A stretch of 64,000 nt of DNA. Origin: Roseiflexus sp034432635. GTDB lineage: Bacteria > Chloroflexota > Chloroflexia > Chloroflexales > Roseiflexaceae. The position numbers were made by a program, and so were the translations under genes. Below the pieces are notes generated by a model. That model had not been told where the DNA came from. It did not search any database and was given only the letters and a program-made list of their open reading frames with translations. How positions within the stretch are numbered: the first letter of the stretch is position 1; each line of letters opens with the position of its first letter. Location of the stretch: NCBI GenBank assembly GCA_034432635.1, contig DAOUBK010000073.1, forward strand, positions 21,905 to 85,904. Reading direction: 5' to 3'. Positions 10,150 to 18,406 of this stretch are shown here, piece after piece.

Positions 10150-10334
10150 TACGCCCCGCAGCGGCAGGGACGGGTGCCAGACCTGCCGATCATTGCGTCC
10201 TGATGCTGCCCGCAGTGTGCGTCGTACCTGTTTTCTGTCCGCCCCTATGTCCCGTAGGAGTAGGGACGGGTTCCAGACCTGCCGATCATTATGTCCTGAT
10301 GCTGCCCGCAGTGTACGTCGTATTTCTGTCCGCC
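10150..10334. repeat. Two-copy tandem repeat, period 96 bp
   Basis: The segment beginning cgggtgccagacctgccgat at 10171 recurs at 10267 with few mismatches for about 60 bases, ending in cgcagtgtrcgtcgta. The flanking parts (accccgcagcggcaggga against gtcccgtaggagtaggga) are also related, so the unit is close to the full 96 bases. Such short intergenic repeats are probably dispersed in the genome. Confidence 0.75.
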
Positions 10335-10519
10335 TTTGAAAGCAGGACGGCCAGATGCACGATGACCTCGCTCCTGTGACAGGTCGCACGCGACGCCCGC
10401 GTTCCCGGGTTGTGCAGAGACATACACTGTTCTATTGCACCGGGAATATTCTAGCAAGACCAGACGTTGTCCAGGCAGGAATACCTCCCGATCGAGATGG
10501 AGCATCGGTGCGACCCGCT

Positions 10520-10544
10520 GTGCTACAGATAACCATTGTAGCAC
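10520..10544. other. Perfect 8-bp inverted repeat (hairpin)
   Basis: GTGCTACA at 10520-10527 pairs exactly with TGTAGCAC at 10537-10544 around a 9-base loop. It lies 74 bases beyond the stop of the minus-strand gene ending at 10618. It has no T-run, so it could be a 3'-end hairpin or part of a repeat. Confidence 0.55.
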
Positions 10545-10617
10545 GATGACGCGCAGGTGTCGGCAGAATGCCTGCAAACGCGCATTGAGCTTTGCGTGTC
10601 TGAAAAGAGAGGCGCTA

Positions 10618-11139
10618 TCATATCTCTGTCCCACGCCAGCAGGACAACGCACGCGCATTAACCCCCGCGCCCCATACCGGAATCTCCGGCATTGTCGGCG
10701 ATGGTTGCCACAGATCAACAATGTCGCGCGCTGTCAACAGTTGTCCGAACGTCGTGGGGATGAATGTCACGCGCCGCAACCGACGACTAGGCACGGCAAC
10801 CGGCAGTCGCAGCAGTGGACCGAGCGTAAAGCGGTAGTAGCGTGCAGTGGCGCGCGGATGGTGCGGTTCATCGGGGATCAGTTCGTAACGGTATGCCAGA
10901 CCAACTGCGCGCACGGCGGCCAGGTACCGCACCGACCAGCGCTCCGCGCCGAACGCTGCTGTTTGATAGAACGCCAGGTGGCTGGCGGTGAGCGGCACAC
11001 GCACCCTATCGAGCGGCACACGATACCAGCCGGCGCGAATCCGTTCAAAATCTGCTACGCGCGTCACCACGCACACCAGCACTGGCGCATCGGCGGGAAT
11101 ATCGTCGAGGAGGGCACTATTTGAGTGATGATCGTCCAT
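10618..11139 (-). CDS. Conserved hypothetical protein, about 174 residues
   Basis: The start at ATG 11139 is preceded by an AGGAG site 6-7 bases away, and upstream in-frame sequence is low-quality. The protein has no signal peptide or membrane segment. Its pattern is VLVCVVTRVADFERIRAGWYRVPLDR, AFYQTAAFGAERWSVRYLAAV, ELIPDEPHHPRA, and PSRRLRRVTFIPTTFGQLLTARDIVDLW. I recall similar proteins of unknown function in other bacteria with the same GWYR(I/V)P, AFYQT.AFG and FIPTT blocks. The many conserved aromatic and Arg residues suggest a nucleic-acid-related role, but that is a guess. It is flanked on both sides by long non-coding sequence. Confidence 0.7.
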   Translation of the reverse strand: MDDHHSNSALLDDIPADAPVLVCVVTRVADFERIRAGWYRVPLDRVRVPLTASHLAFYQTAAFGAERWSVRYLAAVRAVGLAYRYELIPDEPHHPRATARYYRFTLGPLLRLPVAVPSRRLRRVTFIPTTFGQLLTARDIVDLWQPSPTMPEIPVWGAGVNARALSCWRGTEI

Positions 11140-11601
11140 GTTCGCTCCTGTATCGCTCTGCGGGTATTGGCGACGATCCGCGTTGCGCGCAGCAGCATGT
11201 GTATCAGGATGTCCTATCGTCTCCGTTCGCCCCTGGGCGGAGCGAACGGGGTTGGGTTTGTCTCTGCGTTTCATCGTTCGCCACACGTATCAGAATGCCT
11301 CATTGCTCCCCTTCTCTCACTATGGGAGAAGGGGCAGGGGGATGAGGAACCAAAGCCTTACTGCTGACCACATCCTGGTGGGGCAGAAGCACACCGGAGG
11401 CTTACGCTCCCAGGGGGAGCGCTCCCTCTCGAACGCGAACCCTGGAGGGCTGACGCACCCAGGGACGGACGGGACGCCCCATGCCCTGGTGGGGCAGAGG
11501 CGCGCCAGAGGCACGCGCTCCCAGGGAGAGATGCGACATTCTCGCTCCCGGTATGCGCATGGCTTAGCCACGACCCTGCCAATCCAGGTTTGCTTACGTT
11601 C
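11140..11601. other. Non-coding region with hairpins and a 111-bp-spaced repeat
   Basis: About 460 bases have no credible gene. They contain an inverted repeat ccgttcgc/gcgaacgg (11223-11230 and 11242-11249), a near-palindrome ccccttctc...gagaagggg around 11309-11335, and the direct repeat listed separately. The uvsE stop lies at the right boundary. Confidence 0.55.
11373..11530. repeat. Direct repeat, two copies 111 bp apart
   Basis: The 47-base segment starting tcctggtggggcagaagcac at 11373 recurs at 11484 as ccctggtggggcagaggcgc. Both copies end in cgctcccaggg. Within each copy the ends (cctgg and ccagg) are complementary, so each copy can fold into a stem. This resembles a REP-type intergenic palindromic element. 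Confidence 0.7.
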
Positions 11602-12543
11602 TCAGACGACCCAGCCAGCATATTCGGGCGCATAGCGTCGGAGATCGTCGCGCAGCCGCAGCAGTGCCAGATCGGCGGCTTTGGCTTCGAGCATAACATC
11701 GAAAGGCGGCAACCCGCGCGCTGCGTTGAGCAAAGCAATGAACTCGAACGGGTTGATAAAATCGCTGTGCTGCCCGGCGCGCGGCGCAACCACCTGTGGC
11801 GCGCCCCGCCCTGATCGCCTGAGGTGCGCTTCGGTGCGCTGGGTGCTGAAATGAACCTCTGGACGCACACCGGAAGACCAGGTCGCCAGCGCAAGCCCCA
11901 ACGCCTCGCTCAGCCCAAGACGCTCCGGATTGTGCAACTGAAAGTGGAAGGCATCGAATACCACCGGAATACCGGTGAACCGGTGAAGACGCAGGGCGGC
12001 GAACAAGCCAAAGCGCTCGCCATCGGGTTCGATGGCAATGCGCCGCCTGGCAGCGGAAGGCATCCGCTCGAAACGGACGGCGAATCGTTCCGCCGCAGCC
12101 GCACAATCCCCGCCCTCGCCGCCGATATGGACCACAATAACACTCTCCGGACCGGCGCCGAGCGCGTCGAGCAGCGCTGCAAGGGAAGCGATATGCGCCA
12201 AGGCGCGTGCTGCAGTTTCTTCAGAAGCGGCGCCGGGAGTTGTGCCAGGGTGGGGATGCATGCTGAGCCGGATGGCGGCAGATCGCGCATACGATCCTGC
12301 CTCGTCGAGCATGGCGGCAGCAACGGCAATCTGCTCCGCCGGCGCCCCGGCGTGATCCTCCGGCGCCAGCAGATCATCGGGCAGCCGGTAGAAGCGAATA
12401 TTGTGTGCGTCCAGGTAGCGGAGTGCCTCGATGACCCACAGGAGCCGGACACTGAGGTGTGCGCCGACTTCTGATTGATGGACACTGGCGCGGGATAATC
12501 GTGCGTGTCCCAGGATTTTGGTGGCGATGCCAAGATAGATCAT
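11602..12543 (-). CDS. uvsE: UV DNA damage endonuclease (UvsE/UVDE family)
   Basis: The 313-residue TIM-barrel endonuclease nicks DNA 5' to UV photoproducts as an alternative to UvrABC repair. Family landmarks are visible: MIYLGIA at the N terminus, RFYRLPDDL, RLSMHPHPG (metal-binding His), VVHIGGEGGD, AIEPD where the family usually has LEND, FDAFHFQLHN, EVHFSTQR, GQHSDFI and DVMLEAKAADLALLRLRDDL. Length is normal for the family. The start is ATG 12543. Its promoter (12569-12596) overlaps a perfect palindrome, so it is probably repressor-controlled. Light-exposed phototrophs would benefit from such an enzyme. Confidence 0.9.
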   Translation of the reverse strand: MIYLGIATKILGHARLSRASVHQSEVGAHLSVRLLWVIEALRYLDAHNIRFYRLPDDLLAPEDHAGAPAEQIAVAAAMLDEAGSYARSAAIRLSMHPHPGTTPGAASEETAARALAHIASLAALLDALGAGPESVIVVHIGGEGGDCAAAAERFAVRFERMPSAARRRIAIEPDGERFGLFAALRLHRFTGIPVVFDAFHFQLHNPERLGLSEALGLALATWSSGVRPEVHFSTQRTEAHLRRSGRGAPQVVAPRAGQHSDFINPFEFIALLNAARGLPPFDVMLEAKAADLALLRLRDDLRRYAPEYAGWVV

Positions 12544-12552
12544 AGTGTCTTC

Positions 12553-12570
12553 CTATACGTTTTCGTATAG
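12553..12570. promoter_or_regulatory. Palindromic operator candidate over the uvsE start region
   Basis: CTATACG (12553-12559) and CGTATAG (12564-12570) form a perfect inverted repeat around TTTT. It overlaps the last bases of the uvsE -10 and the expected transcription start. The core CGTTTTCG (12558-12565) recurs at 12577-12584, 19 bases away in the -10/-35 spacer, as expected for two operators about two helical turns apart. The cognate repressor is unknown. Confidence 0.65.
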
Positions 12571-12596
12571 TATATCCGTTTTCGTGTCAATGTCAA
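12569..12596 (-). promoter_or_regulatory. Promoter of uvsE (TTGACA-16-TATACT)
   Basis: On the minus strand TTGACA occupies 12591-12596 and TATACT 12569-12574, with a 16-base spacer, about 26 bases before the start codon. This gives a very short leader. The -35 is back to back with that of gltX. GTCAAG (12592-12597) and CTTGAC (12601-12606) form a symmetric pair around CGC. Confidence 0.75.
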
Positions 12597-12601
12597 GCGC
12601 C

Positions 12602-12630
12602 TTGACGCCCGATTGTCACGCTGGTATACT
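12602..12630 (+). promoter_or_regulatory. Promoter of gltX (TTGACG-17-TATACT)
   Basis: TTGACG at 12602-12607 and TATACT at 12625-12630 are separated by the ideal 17 bases and lie about 30 bases before the gltX start. It diverges from the uvsE promoter. Confidence 0.8.
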
Positions 12631-12662
12631 CCCCGTTGCGATGAGGATCACGGAGTACGACG

Positions 12663-14183
12663 ATGAGTGAGGTTCAGGGTCCGGTGCGGGTGCGCTTTGC
12701 TCCCAGCCCCACCGGTTATCTCCATATCGGCGGTGTGCGCACTGCGCTCTTCAACTGGCTGTTTGCCCGCCATTACGGTGGGCAGTTTATCCTGCGCATC
12801 GAAGATACCGACGAGAAGCGCTATGTTCCAGGCTCAGCCGACGATCTGATGGCGTCGTTGCGCTGGGTCGGCATTGAGTGGGACGAAGGTCCTGACATCG
12901 GCGGTCTGTATGCGCCGTATGTCCAGTCGTTGCGCCACGAGGCCGGCATCTATCGCCCGTTCGTCGAGCAGTTGCTGGAGAGCGGTCACGCATATATGTC
13001 GTTCACGACCGAAGAGGAACTTGAACGCCTCCGTGCCGAGGCGCTGGCGGGTGGCGTGAAAGCGTTCCGCTTCCGCGGTCCCGAGCGCGACTGGCCGCTG
13101 GAACGTCAGCGTGAACTGGCGGCGACCGGTCGCCCCTATACGGTGCGCCTGAAAACGCCGACCGAAGGGGTGACGGCGTTTCGCGATCTGGTGCGCGGCG
13201 GTGAACGGATCGAGTTCAGGAATGAGGAACTGTACGACATCGTGCTGGTGAAGTCGAGCGGTATGCCGGTTTATCATCTGGCGCACCTGGTTGACGATCA
13301 CCTGATGCGCATTACCCACGTGTTACGCAGTGATGAGTGGGTTGCCAGCACGCCGTATCACGTGCTGTTATACCAGGCGTTTGGCTGGGAGATGCCGGCT
13401 TTCGCCCATCTTCCGCCGATCCTGCGTCAGGACGGGCGCGGTAAACTGTCGAAGCGTACCGACGATGTGGCTGCCAACCGCTTCTGGGAGCGCGGCTATC
13501 TTCCCGATGCCATGTTCAACTATCTGGCGCTGCAGGGCTGGAGTTACGATGGATATACCGAGATTATGACGCGCGAGGAGTTGATCGCGCGCTTCACCCT
13601 CGACCGGGTGCAACCATCGCCGGCGCGCTGGAACCCCGAAAAACTGCTCGATATGAACGGCATCTACATTCGCCGCCTGACAACGGCGGAACTTGCCGAT
13701 GCGATCGCGCCGTTTCTGGCGCGCGCTGGTCTTATCGGCGATCCGCCCGATCCCGATGAGCGCGCCTATCTCCTGCAACTCACGCCGTTGATCCACGAAC
13801 GTCTGAAGGAACTGGGAGAGGCGCCCGAACTGCTGGAGTTCTTCTTCCGTGAGGTGACGCTGCCCGATCCTTCGCTGCTCATCCAGAAAAAAATGGACGC
13901 AGCTGCGACGGTTGCTGCGCTCGAGGCGGCACATGCCCGGCTTGCGCCGCTGGAACCGTGGACGCATGACCGGCTCGAAGCCGAACTACGCGCGCTGTGT
14001 GAGGAACTGGGGCTGAAAGCCGGCCAGTTGTTCGGCGCCATCCGCGTTGCAGTGACCGGGCGAACCGTTGCGCCGCCGCTCTTCGATACCCTGGTTGTGC
14101 TCGGCAAGCCGCGCACCCTGCGCCGCCTGGAAGCAGCGCTGGCAGCGCTGACGACGCATACCGGCGCCAGCGTTCAATCGTGA
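12663..14183 (+). CDS. gltX: Glutamyl-tRNA synthetase
   Basis: The 506-residue class I aminoacyl-tRNA synthetase charges tRNA with glutamate. The HIGH-type motif appears as APSPTGYLHIGG (residues 14-25) and the KMSKS-type motif as GKLSKR (about 260-265), followed by LPDAMFNYLALQGWS, typical of the family. The C-terminal anticodon-binding part runs to about residue 495. Length is normal. The start ATG 12663 has a GGAG site in the preceding 12 bases. The end overlaps the convergent FHA gene by 10 bases. Whether it is discriminating (GluRS) or also charges tRNA-Gln cannot be read here. Confidence 0.95.
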   Translation: MSEVQGPVRVRFAPSPTGYLHIGGVRTALFNWLFARHYGGQFILRIEDTDEKRYVPGSADDLMASLRWVGIEWDEGPDIGGLYAPYVQSLRHEAGIYRPFVEQLLESGHAYMSFTTEEELERLRAEALAGGVKAFRFRGPERDWPLERQRELAATGRPYTVRLKTPTEGVTAFRDLVRGGERIEFRNEELYDIVLVKSSGMPVYHLAHLVDDHLMRITHVLRSDEWVASTPYHVLLYQAFGWEMPAFAHLPPILRQDGRGKLSKRTDDVAANRFWERGYLPDAMFNYLALQGWSYDGYTEIMTREELIARFTLDRVQPSPARWNPEKLLDMNGIYIRRLTTAELADAIAPFLARAGLIGDPPDPDERAYLLQLTPLIHERLKELGEAPELLEFFFREVTLPDPSLLIQKKMDAAATVAALEAAHARLAPLEPWTHDRLEAELRALCEELGLKAGQLFGAIRVAVTGRTVAPPLFDTLVVLGKPRTLRRLEAALAALTTHTGASVQS

Positions 14184-14731
14184 AAGTTGGTCTGGAAGTC
14201 GGCGCGCTGTTCGTTCAGCGCCTGTTCGAGCTGCGCCCGACTGATCAGTCCCATCTCGTAGGCGATCTGTCCGAATGGCAACGTTACGCCGCTCGATTGC
14301 AAGTCGCGCTGCCGTTGCACGACCTGCGCAACCCGTTCCGGCGTAAGGATGCCGCGACGAACGAGATACTCTCCCAACTGTGGCACGCCGCTCGTCTGTG
14401 CGGTGGACGTCGCGCCCAGCGCGCGCTCTTCTAGCTCCTCGTATAAGATGCGGTAGGTTGTTCCGCCAAGCGTCAACTGATCGCCAGGGTTGAGCCGGCT
14501 CTGCCCACGCACCGGCAACCCGTTCAATGAAATGCCGCCCGGCGCCAGCGGAACGATGAACCAGCGGTCGAGAATCTGCCGGATCTCGGCGTGGCGTGAG
14601 CTCAGGTGGCGATCATTGAGCACAACGTCGCACTGTGGTCCGCTGCCGATGGTGTTGACGCGCTCGCTGACAGTGTAGCGCCTGCCGATCTGCGTGCCGG
14701 TGATTGCAGTGAGAACCAGCGCTTTGACCAT
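14174..14731 (-). CDS. FHA domain protein with a C-terminal GspE/MshEN-like domain
   Basis: The start is the second of two tandem ATG codons (14734 and 14731), with GGGAG just upstream. It gives a 185-residue protein beginning MVKALVLTAITGTQIG. An FHA domain spans about residues 5-95 (RVNTIGSGPQCDVVLND, LSSRHAEI, GISLNG). FHA domains bind phosphothreonine peptides. The rest (LGEYLVRRGILTPERVAQVVQRQ...GQIAYEMGLISRAQLEQALNEQ) contains two helical repeats typical of the N-terminal domain of type II/IV pilus assembly ATPases, which in MshE binds cyclic di-GMP. A link between phospho-signalling and pili is inferred. Confidence 0.8.
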   Translation of the reverse strand: MVKALVLTAITGTQIGRRYTVSERVNTIGSGPQCDVVLNDRHLSSRHAEIRQILDRWFIVPLAPGGISLNGLPVRGQSRLNPGDQLTLGGTTYRILYEELEERALGATSTAQTSGVPQLGEYLVRRGILTPERVAQVVQRQRDLQSSGVTLPFGQIAYEMGLISRAQLEQALNEQRADFQTNFHD

Positions 14732-14934
14732 CATTCTTCTCCCTGTGCACGCATGGTCTGACCGGAGAGTGTGGCACGCCGGGAAACATGCCCGGCATAC
14801 GCTGTTCACACGTCTCCCAAAGACGTTGTGGATGACCGTCACGGCTGGAACGCGGGATAAGGGCGGTGCATCGCTGATGATACCCTGGTATATCACGCGC
14901 CTTAAGCATTGTCAAGGGCAATCGGATAACAAAC

Positions 14935-14962
14935 TTTTCATTGGTCACGGGAGTGCTATACT
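14935..14962 (+). promoter_or_regulatory. Probable promoter of the PII-like/CBS gene
   Basis: TATACT at 14957-14962 is a good -10. The -35 (TTTTCA, 14935-14940, 16-base spacer) is weak. It lies in an AT-richer stretch 164 bases before the start of the DUF190/CBS gene. Confidence 0.45.
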
Positions 14963-15125
14963 ATCCGAACAATCCTGCCGGGGCGGGTGACGGCATTGCC
15001 TTCGCATGCCCATCGGAGAGACCCTGAGGTGGGTTATTCGGATAGGCTCTTAGAAGCTGTTCGAGCGTTCTGTTTGAGACTGACGATGCCGGACAGTGGA
15101 ACCACAACCGATAAGGTGAAAGACA

Positions 15126-16370
15126 ATGACAGCAGGCGAACCTCTTCAGCGTGTGCGGATCTACCTCAGCGAGCGAGACAGCGCTGATGGTCAGCCGCTC
15201 TATCTCGTCGCGCTCGACCGGTTGCGACGCGAAGGTGCATCGGGCGCCACGGTGCTGCGTGGTATCGCTGGCTTTGGATCCGGGCATCGCGTGCGCACTG
15301 CCGGCATCGCCGATTTCAGCCAGCAGACGCCGGTAGTGATCGAGTGGCTCGATCGGGCTGAGCGTGTGGCACGGGTACTGCCGGCGCTCGATGAGATGCT
15401 GGGGGATGCGCTGATCACCATCGAAGATGTCAGGGCGTACCGTGCCGCGCTCCGTTCGAGCGGTCCGTTCGGTAGTCGCTCGGTTGCCGATGCCGCACGT
15501 GACGAGATTGCGATCATTCCGCCGGATATGCTGATCGCTGAGGCGATTGAACACCTGGCGCGATCGCGTCAGCCGCTGCTGGCGGTCGTCGATGGTCGGC
15601 ATCTTGCCGGTGTTCTCATGCCGAACGACGCTGAACGTTTTGGCGCCATCCCACTCGACGCACTGGCAGAACTCGATGATCCCGAACGTGCCGCAGTGCT
15701 GGCGCGCGTCGCAGCCCGTCCGGTGCGCGATGCAATGCGCGAGCCACGTGCGATCTACATCGAATCGCCGCTGGCCCACACTGTGAATCTGCTGGTCGAA
15801 TGGGGTCTCGACGCTCTGCCGGTCACCGATAGCGATGGGAGACTGGTCGGCGTCTTCGGGATCGAACAGGCGTTGCGCGCCGCGCTCGATGGCATGCAAT
15901 CATCGCACCACGTGCGACCTGCCGAGCCGCCGCCGCCTGTCAGCCTGATCATGCAAATGCTCGTGCCAACCGCTGCCGGCAGCGCCGATGCCGCCACGGT
16001 CCTGTTGCAGGTGCTCCAGACCTCGATCCAGGCGGTGGTGCTGGTAAACGGGTTCTACCCGACAGGCATTATCTCGATCCCCGACGCAACCCGACGGGTG
16101 CGCGATCCGCTGCGTTCTGCCTGGATTGCCGCACTGGCAGGGAATCGGGCGCCACTTGCAGCGCTGGCGTCAACGAGCGGGGTTTCTGCGATAGAACTGG
16201 CATCGACGCCTGATCTGATATCATCACGCGCCAGCGAGTACGAGGCCATTCGCATGCTGATCGAAAACCGGCGCCAGCATCTGGTTGTGGTTGACAGCGA
16301 AGGTCGTCTGGCGGGCATGGTCACCCAGCGCGGCGTGTTGCGCGCCCTGGCGCAGGAAGGGAATGGGTGA
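15126..16370 (+). CDS. PII-like (DUF190) and four-CBS-domain regulatory protein
   Basis: The 414-residue protein begins with a DUF190 domain (residues 8-107). This PII-like ferredoxin fold has the signature VRIYLSERDSADGQPLY, GASGATVLRGIAGFGSG and PVVIEWLDRAERV. Four CBS modules follow at roughly 120-175, 198-262, 275-328 and 345-412. CBS pairs sense adenine nucleotides and similar ligands, and PII-like domains bind small effectors, so this is probably a cytoplasmic energy or metabolite sensor. DUF190 proteins often sit by fluoride or ion transporters, but none is adjacent here. AAGGTGAAAGACA precedes the ATG. There are no membrane segments. Confidence 0.85.
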   Translation: MTAGEPLQRVRIYLSERDSADGQPLYLVALDRLRREGASGATVLRGIAGFGSGHRVRTAGIADFSQQTPVVIEWLDRAERVARVLPALDEMLGDALITIEDVRAYRAALRSSGPFGSRSVADAARDEIAIIPPDMLIAEAIEHLARSRQPLLAVVDGRHLAGVLMPNDAERFGAIPLDALAELDDPERAAVLARVAARPVRDAMREPRAIYIESPLAHTVNLLVEWGLDALPVTDSDGRLVGVFGIEQALRAALDGMQSSHHVRPAEPPPPVSLIMQMLVPTAAGSADAATVLLQVLQTSIQAVVLVNGFYPTGIISIPDATRRVRDPLRSAWIAALAGNRAPLAALASTSGVSAIELASTPDLISSRASEYEAIRMLIENRRQHLVVVDSEGRLAGMVTQRGVLRALAQEGNG

Positions 16371-16385
16371 CGATCGGCAGATGCC

Positions 16386-17435
16386 TCAACTCTTCCGGTT
16401 CAACACGAACTCGCCGATCTCTGTCAGCGCGCGGCGCGCCGAGGTTGCTGCAAAGGATGCAAGCTGCTGATGGGCGCGTTCCACCAGTATTCGCGCCTCT
16501 TCCATCGCCCGATCAACGCCGCCGCTGGCGATCACCGCAGCGACGATCTGCGGCACACGCGACGGGTCAGGGCGCTGACCATTCGCCAGCGCGCGCAGCA
16601 GCGGGTTGCGGCTCTGCGCTACCGCGTACATGAGCGGTAGCGTCAGCGTTCCTTCGCGCAGATCGTTGCCGGCCGGCTTGCCGAGCGCCGTTTCGTCGCC
16701 GGTATAGTCGAGCACATCGTCCACGATCTGGAATGCCAGCCCCAGAGCGTAGCCGAAGCGCCCCAGGGCGTCGATCTGCTCCTGATCGCCGCCCGCCACG
16801 GCAATCCCGGCTTTGCACGCCGCCTCGAACAGGACTGCCGTCTTGCGCCCGATCTTGCGGTAGTACTGTTCCACGGCGGTCGCCAGCGGCTCGATATGCG
16901 TCACCGGGTTCAGTTCCCCTTCGACCATCGTCTGCGCTGCAGAGGTATAAAAAGCGATGATGCGCGGATCGGGTTCGGCAGCCAGTTCGTTCGCCGCTAG
17001 CGCAAACAGATAATCCCCCAGCAGCAGCGCAACATCGGCGTCCCAGCGGGTATGGACGGTCACATGCCCGCGGCGCTGCCCAGCGTGATCCACCAGGTCG
17101 TCATGGATCAGCGAAGCGGCGTGCAGGAGTTCGATCGCAATCGCCGGATGCAGCGCGCGTCCGGGGTCGTAGGCGCCAAGCCGGGCGCTGAGCAGCACCA
17201 GCGCAGCACGCAACCGTTTGCCCCCGGCAGCAACCGTGTAGGCGCCGGCTGCGGTCAGCAACGGTGAGCGCGAAACGGTGCGCGCCAGCATCTGACGCTC
17301 CACTTCTGCCATGTCGCTGAGCAGATCGGCGCGGCGCAGAATGTCTCCCAATCCGACCGGCATCGTGCGCGTCGTCGCAGTCGGCTCGTTCAACCGCTGC
17401 TCAGGCACGCCGAGGTGCAAAGGGGTGTGTGCCAT
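16386..17435 (-). CDS. Polyprenyl diphosphate synthase (trans-isoprenyl chain elongation)
   Basis: The 349-residue all-helical enzyme condenses isopentenyl diphosphate onto an allylic primer, feeding quinone or other isoprenoid side chains. Both aspartate-rich metal motifs are present: IHDDLVD near residue 113 and VDDVLDYTGDE near 240. GGKRLRAALVLLSARL and GKPAGNDLREGTLTLP are also seen. The ATG at 17435 is preferred to an upstream in-frame ATG because AGGTG precedes it. Product chain length cannot be stated; sequence style suggests a long-chain heptaprenyl or decaprenyl type. A strong promoter lies upstream. Confidence 0.9.
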   Translation of the reverse strand: MAHTPLHLGVPEQRLNEPTATTRTMPVGLGDILRRADLLSDMAEVERQMLARTVSRSPLLTAAGAYTVAAGGKRLRAALVLLSARLGAYDPGRALHPAIAIELLHAASLIHDDLVDHAGQRRGHVTVHTRWDADVALLLGDYLFALAANELAAEPDPRIIAFYTSAAQTMVEGELNPVTHIEPLATAVEQYYRKIGRKTAVLFEAACKAGIAVAGGDQEQIDALGRFGYALGLAFQIVDDVLDYTGDETALGKPAGNDLREGTLTLPLMYAVAQSRNPLLRALANGQRPDPSRVPQIVAAVIASGGVDRAMEEARILVERAHQQLASFAATSARRALTEIGEFVLNRKS

Positions 17436-17482
17436 TACGCGCACCTTTCTATGTGGCGCATGTGATTGTGAAATGCTGAACA

Positions 17483-17512
17483 ATTATAGCGCCCGGTCAT
17501 TGTGCCTGTCAA
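17483..17512 (-). promoter_or_regulatory. Promoter of the polyprenyl diphosphate synthase (TTGACA-18-TATAAT)
   Basis: Both hexamers match consensus exactly on the minus strand: TTGACA at 17507-17512 and TATAAT at 17483-17488, with an 18-base spacer. They lie about 48 bases before the start codon in an AT-rich gap. Confidence 0.8.
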
Positions 17513-17656
17513 TACCCACATCGTTTGCAAAGGTTTTGCCTGAATTTGCACAACTTTTGCATTAAATTATACCACGTTCACTTCAGGTACGGATGCCCTG
17601 CAAGGTGCGCGCCATTCAGGTTGCGCCACTCCGCTATGTGCCGCTCGATTGTGGCG

Positions 17657-18298
17657 CTACAGCGCTTTCTGGTTTTCGCGTGCGACTTCGAGCCGTCCAA
17701 GATGGCATGCTTCACTGAGGCTCACCAGGTACGGTAGATCATCGCCATATTCAATGACACTGATACTGGCATTTGTCACCCAGATGCGGTTGATCCGATC
17801 CATGTTCATACCGAGTGCGTCGGCGACCAGGATCTTGACCACCACATCGTGAGTCGAGACGAGCACGGTGCGGTTGTTGTACTCGCGCAGCAACCACTCC
17901 TTGAAATCGAGCACCCGCTTCAGCACATTGCTGAAACTCTCGCCGCCGGGCATCTGAGCGCGGGTTGGATGCTGGCGCCATTCGCGCAGACCATCGCCGT
18001 AGCGCTCGATCACCTCCTCGACCAGCAACCCCTGCCACTCGCCGTGGTGGATTTCGAGCAGTGCGGGTGTGGTGTGCAATGGGACCTGAGGGTGGTAGCG
18101 TGCAACTGCTTCCGCGGTGCGCGCTGCGCGTTGCAATGGGCTGGTAAAGATCGCATCCAGCGGCTCATGACGCAGGCGCTCGGCAAGTGCTTCCGCCTGA
18201 CGCAAACCGAGTTCGGAAAGCGGCGCATCCATCTGCCCCTGGTAGCGCCCCTCGCGGTTCCACACGCTTTCGCCGTGGCGAATGATGATCAGGCGCAT
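17657..18298 (-). CDS. Histidine phosphatase family protein (phosphoglycerate-mutase-like)
   Basis: The 213-residue protein starts at ATG 18298 (MRLIIIRHGESVWN), preceded by AGGAGG about 10 bases upstream. Catalytic features are RHGES (phospho-histidine), SPLQRAARTAE, LLEIHHGEWQG (acid/base Glu) and STHDVVVK (second His). These are characteristic of the broad-specificity cofactor-independent branch (PhoE/CobC-like), not of glycolytic mutase, but the substrate cannot be inferred. It diverges from the TPR gene starting at 18407. Confidence 0.87.
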   Translation of the reverse strand: MRLIIIRHGESVWNREGRYQGQMDAPLSELGLRQAEALAERLRHEPLDAIFTSPLQRAARTAEAVARYHPQVPLHTTPALLEIHHGEWQGLLVEEVIERYGDGLREWRQHPTRAQMPGGESFSNVLKRVLDFKEWLLREYNNRTVLVSTHDVVVKILVADALGMNMDRINRIWVTNASISVIEYGDDLPYLVSLSEACHLGRLEVARENQKAL

Positions 18299-18406
18299 GG
18301 GTTGTCTTCCTCCTGCTGATGCGACGATGATTCGCCAACCAGTGTTATTGTGCGATATGATACAAACGTCAGGCATTATATCTGAAAGTGAACCGGTCTG
18401 TGCGAT

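Larger units (their letters stand above)
9859..10617. other. Long non-coding region with repeats and a hairpin
   Basis: About 760 bases between two minus-strand genes contain no frame with a recognisable protein signature. They hold a two-copy 96-bp tandem duplication (10171-10334) and a perfect 8-bp hairpin (10520-10544), listed separately. The repeat translations seen in several frames are not credible proteins. Confidence 0.6.

Noticed and set aside
10245..10721. Small minus-strand frame across the 96-bp repeat
   Set aside because: It translates the intergenic repeats, overlaps the end of the supported gene at 10618, and has no ribosome site or family pattern.
10150..11530. CRISPR array
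   Set aside because: Only two copies of each repeat are present, with long units and no 30-40 base unique spacers, and no cas genes are in the window.
15030..15090. Insertion-sequence end upstream of the PII-like/CBS gene
   Set aside because: The text ggctcttagaagctgttcgagc has the look of a transposon end, but no matching inverted end, target duplication or transposase fragment was found.
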